Source: Saccoglossus kowalevskii
Taxonomy: Eukaryota; Hemichordata; Enteropneusta; Harrimaniidae
Direction of reading: 5' to 3'
DNA: 30,591 nt
Assembly: GCF_000003605.2 (NCBI RefSeq)
Contig: NW_003109992.1
Location: 124,514-155,104, forward strand
The position numbers and the translations under genes are program-made. The notes under the pieces were generated by a model. The model searched no databases, was not told where the DNA came from, and saw only the letters and a program-made list of their open reading frames with translations. This document shows, piece by piece, positions 12,164-22,300 of this stretch (position 1 is the first letter of the stretch; each line of letters opens with the position of its first letter).

Positions 12164-12242
12164 TTGACAATGTTAATACTTCGCACATATGTTGGAATAT
12201 CCACAAACAGTTTGAATAACAGATGAAAAAAATGTTTCCTCC

Positions 12243-15200
12243 TTAAACCTGCGTAACACGTCTTGCTCCCTCTTTCATCGTTGACGGCGGTTTCGGCGGC
12301 ACTGCGAACACCCGCGTGTGCATGGGACCATTTAGCGGTTGTTTTGACGGCAGAATAGGCAGATTTTTCCCCGTTATTCTAAGTCCATTTTGAGGAGGTG
12401 GGTGCGGCGTGTTTTTGATATCCCCGTTAATTACTGGTTCCTGTGGTTTTATCTGTGGCGTTTGGGGAGTCTGTTAAAAAAATTAAAATAAACAAATTAA
12501 TAATGACGAAAAAGTTGATTGCATGTTCGAGTTTAGGGATGGATCATTATAAGCCACGGTTACTCTTTTTTAGTAACCGTGTATAAGCAAACCTTGGTAG
12601 TGGTACAACTATTCAAATTATTTCATTCATTTAATAATGAATGAGTTGTTTCTGGTCAGCACAGCCTTTTTCTGGTTTCTGCCAAAGTGCTGCCCGTAAA
12701 GATGATAGAAAAAAAAAGCAAAAGATGCGCCACCACATCATATCTTGATCATCTTAAGACCAGAAACAATTATTTTTTTCAAACTTGTATTGCCATTTCT
12801 GTAATTGTGATCAAACATACATTACAAACTAGTCTGAATCATTCAGAACCTGAATGAACCAACCAGTTCCTCAATAAATGTCGCTTGGTTCCGGCGCGCG
12901 CGATATTATGTCCGATTACGTCATCTTCTTGTAGCCTCGTTCGCAGTGATTCCTGACGTACACTGTCATTGTCTTATGAATACAATCAACTGAACCAAAC
13001 GAGTGCAACTTTTTCAATATTTCGAGGAGTTTCAAAACCAAAAACAAAGAGAGCGTGTGATCTGCGCAATACATGAGATATTGAGGATGCATTCCATCAT
13101 ATATTCTTGGATTTTTTTATTGTTGTTTTTTCTGTGTACGTGTATTTGCTTTGTCATGTCACTTTTCATGTTTTTCTGTGTGTATTGTATCCATTATCAC
13201 TCATTCCAATGGATTCCAAGTGATTAAATAAATAATCTCATGTTGAGGATATGACCAAACACATAATGTGTTTCTTTAATGAGTTTTTCCACGAAGTCAC
13301 GGTGCACAGTACATAGGTCAATATGGCACAATTTATTAAACACTACCTTTATTATTTATGAAGACATCACACCTCATAGTAGGAGTATAATTATATATCT
13401 ATATTGTAATGTATTTTCTTATGTTTAATTGCCAGTATATCTTGTAATTTGTAAATTTAAACTTTCAATTTGTGTCCATTTTTATCATTCACTGTTCATC
13501 ATTTTTTATTGTCTTGTAGTTTTTAGTGACCTTGATGCTGTACTTTCCAAAGTCAGTGTTGTTTCAATAAATAAATAAATGTAAACATGCTAAATTTACA
13601 CCTGGTTTGATTTCGTATAACCCAAGTAAACGGTTCAACAGTTAGACTGTTACATTGATCAAACAAACAAGCCCCGACCGTTACAATTCTAATAAATAAA
13701 TAAGTTATTTTTATAAATGTACTTTAACCGTTTTTACGCCGATGTTATAAATTAGGTGTGGCCCACATACCCATTGTCTGTCCACATTCCAACATTTCAC
13801 TGAGATAATATTGATGGTTACCAAGGACATACCGGGTGGCTGTACAATAAACAATACTTCAGCAAATATATATATTCATTCGTGTGTTTGCGTATGACTA
13901 CTCACAAAGCACGAAAACAATATATATATACAAATATAAGACTGCTGCTATTGGTGAAAATAAATTCCAAACAAACAAGACACAATGGGATATTAATAAA
14001 CTCAAGATTCCGTGACACCGAAACATGGACGTTTGCCTGGATAAGATAGACAAAATTGTTCTACGGTCTAAGTTTCGTGGCATGGGGTATCGGACAGAGA
14101 ATGAATATGTGTGTTGTTTAGCGATCTCACTTAATGATTTCGTATTTTTGCTATTTTCTAGCACATTTTTTTGTTTGAAAAAGCTTAAAGCTTGTAAGCA
14201 AGACTAAAAATCACTTGATTTATTAAACTATATTTTACCTGTAATCTTAGCCTATCTAGTTCTTGCCTCGATGACCCAGCAGACCATGCGCTCCTCGGCG
14301 AGTTGTACGCAGGTTTAACATGTAAATTCAACATCTCGTCTCGAAGTTCTAACATCTCCTTGGTATCGTGGTCAACCACGAAGTCTGAGGTTTCGCGGAG
14401 GTCAGGCAAGCTGCCTTGCCTTGTCACGGTGTGACTGCAATAAAAGGGAGAAGTCGTCAAATTAGTATCCTTAAACTTTAGCACTTTACATACTTGATAT
14501 TATATGCATATTTGAAGCGCGCGCGTAAATATGACACTGAAATCAGCAAGGTAATGGAAGATCTCTTCCATGGAACATGATTATATGTTGATAGAATTAC
14601 ACAGTCTGAACGCTGGAATAATTGAAAGTACAATTAATTCAGGTGGTCAGCCATCATTGAGCAACGGTCGACAAACTTTCTACAATATGATCATGCGATT
14701 AAAATGGTTGCTTACAGCATAGCGAACTTCATGGTGCGTGAGCCTGGGATAACCTCAGTGAAATTACTGAACACTGCATATATAGAGACAAAGAACAATG
14801 GAAGAGCTGTTTCCGTTGTCCTTCATCGAGTCTTCGACGTGTGTTATAAACCAATCTTCAGTCACCGAACAATATAATTGTTTTTATTGTTGTGTCGATC
14901 AGCCCTCGCCGCGAGGACAACACACACGTAGCTCGGTGACCAGGTGATAACACTTCACAAGAAAGTTATGCACCAATGAAAGAACGTAATCATGCACCCT
15001 CTTTAAAAGTTGTAAAAGACGACCTCGACACGTTTGACCTCAGACGGACCGACCCACCGGCGATCTCACAACACAATTTCGGAGATAAAGTTATGATTAG
15101 ATTACTAATTAAAACAATGACAGTCACATTGTTGATACTAATAAATGTATTCATCATCATTATCATTAGCACTATCACCATCGAAGGACGATGGTGGACT

Positions 15201-17620
15201 TCATGGATAAATGTCAAATACATAATGTTATATTTGGAATAGAGTCTAAATGACTAGAAACATTTTATTTATTTTGCAAGCATTTTGAGTAAATCTGCGT
15301 ACGCGACACAGCAGGGAACTGTAATGATTTTCATTACAGCTCCCTGGACACAGTTTATTCAATGTATTCTTCAACACTTGGATTGAAATGTACTAATAAC
15401 AACATCACGTAGAGACCCTCTTTAAGATATAAGCCAGGTAGAAAGATTATTAGAAAGGAGGGACTTCCGTTATAAGTTGGTTTTAAATTGCACATCCTTA
15501 TCCGTTTTACGGCAAAGTAGGGCTCAGGCAATTATTCTTGTATTTTTCTGAAGGCAGGATTCTCGGTAAATCCAGTGATTGACCTTGTATTTGGTGTTTC
15601 GGATTAAGTAAAGGCAATGGCCGTTGATACAGATCGCCGAAATTCGCCGTTAGCTGACAGATTCAAATGTTAGTGAATGCAAAAGCAATGGTGCATATAT
15701 TGTCCGTAACTCACGCGTGATTATAACTTACAAAACAGCACAATGCGCAAAAAAAGTACGAGTTATGGTCCTTAATATAGTCAGATACCGTGACCGATAG
15801 TTAAATTGATTAATTCCTTCAAGAAAACGATTAAAGTGTTCAGATTCAAAGGAGAGCTAGACAGGACATAATATTTGCTATATCACAGTCTCTCTATATA
15901 GAGGGACTGTGGCCATATGAATAGTCTCATGGCCTAAAACCCATGATAACACTGAAATCATTTCATTCATAAACATCAACACGGCTTGTGGTCCACTAAC
16001 AATAATTTATATCAGCCTTGGCCTCACGCTTTATTGCACTAGGTTTGTTCATTCAACTTTATCGACTGTAATATTCGCTCTTTCCGTTGGCGGGTTTCGC
16101 GCTTGTCACACCACTAAACTCATAAAATGGACAATTAAACTTTGAAAAAGTTGGAAAGGCCGTGACTGCAGCATTCATACTCTTGGGTCACTGTCAATAC
16201 ATTAACCAAAATAGTACCTCCCCAACCCTAACAGTCTGACCAATCAGAGAGCGGTTTGTTTGTCGACAATCTTTTTCGACGTGTCAAATTCTGCCTTGTA
16301 TAGGCGTCGACTTAACTTGACTGTTGGATTTTAGTTCCCTTAGCCATTTCTATTTTATTTTAAAAGAATTGTGGCCTGGATTTGCTACACCGCGAGCAAT
16401 TATTTAAATAAAATCTTGGGTCAAGCTTGTATGAATCAAAGGCCAAATTGTGTGTCCCTATTCGGAGTCGACGATGACATCATCAACTTCTTGGTTTCGA
16501 AGTTGAATGATATTTAATGATGATATCCACAACTTTTCAATTTATTGTCCCAATTAGAAAATCTCATCTCAAAGTGGATTTCTTTCAAGCATCGCCGTCG
16601 GTACGAATGTATTTTGTCCTAATGTGAAATGTGTAAATGTTATTTTTGAAGCAATTTGAATATCGCATTATTCGTTTAATATAATACTGAATAATACAAA
16701 CACGAATCCACTCAATAGTGTGTGTCAATACGAAGATGAGAGTAGATGTTGTATGATTTTATAGAAATGGACTAAAACTGAGAAGTTTTATAAAACTGGA
16801 CAAAGGCTCAGATGTTTAGATCACAAATGTGTTGGTAATAAATAAAAACAACAAAACTATTAGATTATTAGGTGTGGTGACGTCAATTCTAGTGCTACCC
16901 AAAGATTCAATTGCGGGGTTGTAATGTTGAGAGGAATACCAACACTCCTTACATCACTGAGTTACCTGAGTCGTTACGTAGCTGCATACCAGCGCGCACA
17001 GTATGCGTCCCACATCCCCGTAGAGACCGGGTAGTCACTAGTCTCGGACCACATTAATCATAAATTGATTCTGGACAGCAAAGTCAAATAGTGACAGCTT
17101 ATGTACAAGACATTTTCTCCCCCGTAGCAACCTGGGATGGCAACCCGGGATAGCAACCCGCTCTGTCTCATTGTTGACATAGTATTAGATCCGTCCTGAA
17201 TACGCACACATATGTCTACCAATTTATTTACCAAAATAGAAACGCACAACATTCCTAGTTCATTTACAGTTATCCCAGACCCGTTTTAAAATGCGTGATG
17301 CCCCGGGTGTGATGTTGGAACGAAATACAGACGAGCTTAACCGACGACAGCGCAAGTGACAGTGACCCCGTGGCCTAATTAAACGTAACCTAGAGATGCG
17401 AGCCTCACTCTGATGCAGACATACCTAATACCTTATGTCAACTTTTGAAACTTGCTTTTTATAGTAACTTTTCATTTAAACTACTTAGTGGTCAAAGACC
17501 TGAATTTAAAGTCACTCGACAAAGCTTGTGCAAACTTCAAGCGTTAGAAATTGGATTAATTGCTAAAAGAAATATAAATTAATAAATCAAATTTAAGTCA
17601 ACTACTTACTGATTTGACAT
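12243..17620 (-). CDS. Unrecognised 144-residue proline-rich protein, three exons
   Basis: Model on the minus strand: 17,620-17,610 (ATG plus 11 bases), 14,434-14,239, 12,470-12,243. The splice sites are TCA|GTAAGT, TTGCAG|TCACAC, CAG|GTAAAA and TTTTAACAG|ACTCCC. Phases are 2 and 0 and keep one frame, giving 435 bases to TAA. Seen: the middle exon begins HTVTRQGSLPDLRETSDF, then an acidic, possibly helical stretch KEMLELRDEMLNLHV and a serine-rich part ending QELDRLRLQ. The last exon is proline-rich and basic (NTPHPPPQNGL, VFAVPPKPPSTM). There is no signal peptide or membrane segment. RQGSLP resembles a basophilic kinase site. I do not recognise the family. Exons two and three are well supported by phase and splice agreement. 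The first is tentative: an in-frame stop lies upstream of its ATG, and another candidate start exon exists at 18,380-18,393. Confidence 0.55.
12555..12581. repeat. Perfect 10-base hairpin
   Basis: CACGGTTACT and AGTAACCGTG separated by seven bases, in the region upstream of the last exon of the 144-residue protein gene. A small foldback; no function can be assigned. Confidence 0.6.
12646..12769. repeat. Inverted-repeat element, about 124 bases
   Basis: Bounded by TTGTTTCTGGTC (12,646-12,657) and its exact complement GACCAGAAACAA (12,758-12,769). Lies in the second intron of the minus-strand gene. MITE-like; no confident target-site duplication. Confidence 0.45.
12770..14238 (-). other. Remainder of intron 2 of the 144-residue protein gene
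   Basis: AT-rich, with an AATA microsatellite near 13,566 and a short TA repeat near 13,921. No further exon is supportable. Confidence 0.5.
15312..15346. repeat. Hairpin with 16-base arms
   Basis: CAGGGAACTGTAATGA and TCATTACAGCTCCCTG form a stem with one mismatch around a three-base TTT loop. Could be a foldback element end or a structured RNA if transcribed. Confidence 0.6.
15884..15911. repeat. 28-base near-perfect palindrome
   Basis: CACAGTCTCTCTATATAGAG followed by GGACTGTG is self-complementary except for one pair. It has no loop, so the DNA is a cruciform or dyad type of site; possibly two abutting transposon ends. Confidence 0.6.
17126..17163. repeat. Degenerate 14-base tandem repeat
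   Basis: AGCAACCTGGGATG, GCAACCCGGGATA and GCAACCCG follow each other. Two and a half copies of a GC-rich unit. Confidence 0.5.
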
Positions 17621-17686
17621 GGGTAGGAGGTTACTGTCTGCTCTGACACAATGGTTAGGGGAGACGCTGCGGTTCGTTTACAACAT

Positions 17687-17694
17687 ATTTGCAT
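17687..17694. promoter_or_regulatory. Octamer-like site upstream of candidate first exon
   Basis: ATTTGCAT (ATGCAAAT on the gene's strand) lies about 70 bases upstream of the candidate ATG at 17,620. POU factors bind this octamer. A chance match is possible. Confidence 0.25.
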
Positions 17695-18140
17695 AGTGTA
17701 TAGCGCCACCCCAGTACACAGGCTTGAGTTCGCCTGTTTTTATTCTTGTAATTCCGTTATTCGTTTTTTCTTTTGTGGGTATGAATCAACTAGTCAATTG
17801 TATGAGTTATATGAATCTGAATTGACACAAGCGACAGAGTAACGCATTTTACGTGAATTTTATTTGATTTGACACAATTCATGCTTTGTTCATCCAACGA
17901 GGAGATATTTACATTTGGATGTATGCAAAGCGAAGTCAATAGCTTGCGATAAACCAAGTCACGCCACTTGTATATTCGATCACATCTTCGTTTCATCGGC
18001 GTTTATTGAGGTCAACACTAGGCTTCCGAAAATAAAAAGACAATAATGGCATATGAAATAATGCATTCCATTTTATTTTGCACCTGTGCTATTTTCAGGG
18101 ATTCGTTTAAGTTTTTTCATTGCTTTTAATTTTTCGAAAA

Positions 18141-18171
18141 AAAACAAACAAACAAACAAACAACAACAACA
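18141..18171. repeat. (CAAA)n/(CAA)n microsatellite
   Basis: Uninterrupted CAAA repeats that change to CAA repeats. Confidence 0.85.
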
Positions 18172-18198
18172 GTATTTGTAAGCAAGCTCAAGGTCACA

Positions 18199-18232
18199 CC
18201 ATGGAAGGTACTAACGTTAGTACCTACCATGG
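18199..18232. repeat. 34-base palindrome
   Basis: CCATGG, two bases, then GGTACTAACGTTAGTACC (18,207-18,224, perfect), two bases, and CCATGG. The dyad is complete except for the two spacer pairs. Sequence outside it does not continue the symmetry. Confidence 0.7.
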
Positions 18233-18379
18233 TCACACGGAGCCGATGTTCTTACATTTCGCACACACAGCAAATCTAGTGAATGGAAGTATTATCAAGC
18301 CACTGGCATTTTCGAAGCAAATTTGTGACGGACTTTTGCGTCGACCATGCCCATGTTGATTTGCTCTAGACTTACTTAC

Positions 18380-18393
18380 TAACTTGGGGACAT
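18380..18393 (-). CDS. Candidate alternative first coding exon of the 144-residue protein gene
   Basis: ATGTCCCCAAGTTA followed by GTAAGTAAG. It ends in phase 2, exactly what the 14,434 acceptor needs, and would give MSPSYHTVTRQ in place of MSNHHTVTRQ. GTAAGT matches are common by chance, so this is only an alternative to the 17,620 exon. Confidence 0.2.
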
Positions 18394-19125
18394 TTGTTCC
18401 CTTGTGACAGTGACACTGTATGATAGATAACACATGCTAGATAATCCCGCCGGCAATTCTTGGGTATCTAGGCTGCGAACCACCCGATATACCGTGACGG
18501 AGGCTCACGCATGTTGTTCCGGAGTTGTCTTGAATATAGTTCTACATGTACGTATTCTACATGTACGTACGTATTTGCTTCTTTTAAGAAAAAGGGGGAG
18601 TACTGTGGTTATGTATGTACCTCTATTTCAAGGTGACCGACCGGTAATGGGAGCGGCAACCCACACACCCATTGCCCGGGGAGAGCACACAAACGAATCC
18701 GACCCAACTGAAATAAAGGAAATCGAATACTAGTACTAGTAATAGCTGACAGCTTTGGTTCATAAATAAACAAAAGAAGGAAAACTCGACATTTTATTAG
18801 GCGGGTTACTTTATTAGATGAATAGATCAAGTTTGTGTAGCCTCACCTAAAGAATAAAGTATACTACAATTGTCATGCACTTTGTTCGTCTAAACATGTA
18901 ATTCCGTTGTGGACTATTATTATTGTACTCTAACCGCCGCACCCAGCAGCACCCAACTCAACTTATGAGTGACATCACGAGATTTGACAACTTACTTGAG
19001 AAGTACATGTCGATTGTTTGACGAAAGATAACTAAAACGAATTGGATTGGCTGGTGGTAGAAAGCAGTGATAACATATTTTGAATATGAACTTGTCCGAC
19101 CCACCGTTGCCAAGTTTATTTAATA
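18394..19125. other. Intergenic sequence, no gene seen
   Basis: Short ORFs on both strands without domains. Contains repeated CTACATGTACGTA near 18,541 and a TACTAGTACTAGTA run near 18,729. Confidence 0.5.
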
Positions 19126-19327
19126 TACTGTAAAAGGATTAATTATTCACTGGGTTTTAATGTTACTTATTTCGCTGACTGGAAAAATGCGCTGAAAACC
19201 CCAGTGAATATATACAATTTAGCATAGAATACATTATCTAAATGATAAAACCGTGAATTTAAAACTCACTGAATATGCCTGAAATGGTAAATCAGTGAAA
19301 TTTAAACCCAGTGAAAATTTTACGGCA
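19126..19327. mobile_element. MITE-like element with about 200-base span
   Basis: Imperfect terminal inverted repeats. The left end reads TACTGTAAAA, then TTCACTGGGTTT at 19,146. The right end reads AAACCCAGTGAA at 19,304-19,315, then TTTTACGGCA. The complement of the right end matches the left over both blocks. Inside are additional CAGTGAA/CACTGAA motifs. No coding capacity. Confidence 0.55.
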
Positions 19328-22300
19328 AGTCTCTGTGTATAGTGAGTGACACACACACCGTTGAGGGCAGACTAACAAACAGGAACGATATCTGCGGTAT
19401 GAAATATTCGAGTTTCATTGTCAACTTTTCGAACAATGGGAGTTTAAGGTCAGAGGTCAAGTGACTTTACCTAGTAAACATTGTCTTTGTTGTACCCGTG
19501 GGCGTGAAAATATGCATGTTGTAGCTGTTGATAGCGACAACATACCTGGGCAAGAATCCAACATTATTGACGTTTTCCGTCGTATGATTCAATAATACCA
19601 CTGTATCAAGTTGACCATCTAGGTTAATACCCACCCACATGCACCAACATGGAAGTCATGAACCATGGTGAGTCTTTCATATGTTTTCGTACCCTCTACA
19701 TACCCCCACATTATCGACCCCCTTGTTCTCGCTTGTAAAGACTACAGCGATAATCCTAAGTTATCTAATCTGACCATTTCGGAACGACATTAGGCTGTAC
19801 TGTTATAGATCTTGGATTAGGGGTGATAGATCTTGGATTATGGGTGGGGTTAGATTTGCTCAATACATATTTACCTTCACTGGTAAACGTAGCATGTCAT
19901 TATGTCTTTTCTCATAACAAATCTGACCAGACCCTGTGTAAATTTCATTCACAGCATTATTCTATTATCAAGTTGGCAAAAAAGAAAAAAACAAATTTAA
20001 AAAATCCCTAATTCTAATCGATTTATACACCAACAACAATGACCTGTCCCTTAATTTCATTAGGGGAGCCCAGTAACGTGGAACCAATTGCATCTAGGTA
20101 ACAGGAACTCTTTTGTGTCACGTGATTGTCAAAATCTATGTTTGTACTCGCACTGTGGAACGCCGTGAATCAAAAGATCTATTATACTGAAGGCTAAACT
20201 AATATGCAGCGTAAAAGACCCTAGCAATGTTGACGACAATTTTCATAACTATTTCATTTGTTTTGTTTTTTTTATTATAATTACTTTATTAGTAATATTA
20301 CCTACAAATGACATAAAATACTAGTAGTCAAAATCGATAATCATAAAACAGAAGAATTAAGATATCGTTCGAACGAGTCCAAACTCGTGTTCACAATACC
20401 CCATTCCGATAACCTATCTATTTTAAAACACACTCGACTGAATAGTATAAAAAGCATATGACTCACAAAATGCGACGATTTATAACTATAGAAAGACCTA
20501 GGTTACATTGGCAGCATACCATGCATGGCCTAAAGGCTACACATATTATAGGGGTATTCTTATATAACAGCGATAATTTTAAATATTTTTGAACTTCATT
20601 GAAGAATAATTATGAGAAAATGTTTTGGTAATTTTTCATTCAAAGTGATTCGTTTCTCCAAGAATGTACCAGTATATGTAACCTCGGGATCATGCATGAC
20701 GTTTAAGTTGGGGTGGGTTTAGGGTTACACACGTGGCACACCCCAATGCCTCAATCAATTCTATAAAGAAGTTTACAGATATTCCGATGACCCCTTTTCA
20801 ACCGGCGTACAATACGTTGCAGCTATGATACACTGTTCCAATCGACGCTGACAACACTACTCTAATTCCACAAGTTACATGTAACATGATTAAAGTGCGT
20901 ATAATGCGCGGCAGTATATTAGTTTATAAATATTTGTAAATACCGAACCTCAGCTTTCATTTATTTCCAAAATGTAATTGTGATTGGATCACGAGCTGCA
21001 AGTAATGTACACGCATGTCTTTTCTGATTTTTTGTATTGCACAATGTGAGTGTTGTCATGAAAACCATACCTATGTTCAAGACCACATAATAAAACACCA
21101 GACCGATAGAAAACACACTGCGAACCTCAACTTTGGTTCTCCCAAAGTCACAGTTAATGAAACAAAATCTCCACGGTGCACTTATTCAGACTGTTCAAGT
21201 TCATGCCACTCCAAGTAGAAACACCCATTGTCACACCAAGATCGCACGTTTCCGTGGTCTAACTGACAGAATTGACAGACAAGTCCCAAAGTCGTAGTTT
21301 ACAATTTACCAAGTTAAAACTTTGTTCCCAGACTTTTTAATTTGTCCAAACATGAATCCAGTGCATATCACGTGATGTATTGATATGTTGAAATTCTGAC
21401 GTAAGTTCAGTAAAAAACGCACCCAACTTGCAATTTGGTGAAAAGCAGATGGAGGCGGATTTTCGCCCTTTAATTGTTATCACATTTATTTCTGAAGTAT
21501 CTCTGTATATTCGAAGTTTACTTAAATTCCGTGTACACTGGAGGAAATAAATAGTCAACATACATCAACCACATTCAAAATTCGTATTTCATCTTAGCAT
21601 AGGTATTGATAAAACAACTATAATATTTACCCTTTGACCAAACATAGTTATCATTTATGGCGAACAAAAATTTTTGAATTTTTTGAATATTTGTGACAAA
21701 TTGGACACAATTAAGCAGTTCTCCCTGTTATAACAAATCTCATGGAGTGAATCGATGGACCTGAAATAAATATCTTTAGAACTGAAAATTAATATTGATT
21801 CGTTTTTGAGGTCATCTTAACTTCATAGTAACCGAGGAAGACACTAATCACGGGGATACGAATACATGCTTTAAATACTCTTTGATACATGCTATTCCAT
21901 AGACCACTTCTTGCGAACTGTTAAATAGTACATTACTGTTTTACTTCGTCCGTTTTCGGATATGTAACCTAGGAGTTTAGATCGTCGTTAAACAGGTCAG
22001 TTTTAACCGAGATTGGACATTTTCTTCTTCATATAGGATGGTAGCCGTCATACATGATTCAACCATATTGAGTTAAGTATATAAACATGTGTTTACATAC
22101 ACATGGTTCCTATATTGTATACGTATTGTATACGACACCTGGAACCCAAATTGAACATGATACGTTCCGATGACGTGACGGTGGCGCTTTAATAATAAGT
22201 ACCATCAGAGAGTACAATGTTTTACGTTTTCATATATCAACAACAATATCTAAACTTTCTCTGTTCCCCAACCTCGCATCCGTGATACCCGTACCTCGTT

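Larger units (their letters stand above)
14435..17609 (-). other. Putative intron 1 of the 144-residue protein gene
   Basis: About 3.2 kb. Holds two hairpins (15,312-15,346 and 15,884-15,911), a CCAAT-like site near 16,240 and TGACGTCA at 16,878. A plus-strand open stretch at 14,976-15,242 begins plausibly but runs into simple ATT/CAT-rich sequence and is not called as a gene. Confidence 0.4.

Noticed and set aside
14976-15242. Plus-strand 88-codon ORF
   Set aside because: The first part looks protein-like, but the second half is simple ATT/CAT-rich sequence. No splice donor or family match.
18996-19008. Third candidate first exon (ATG with GTAAGT donor) for the unknown minus-strand gene
   Set aside because: It ends in phase 1, which does not fit the exon at 14,434.
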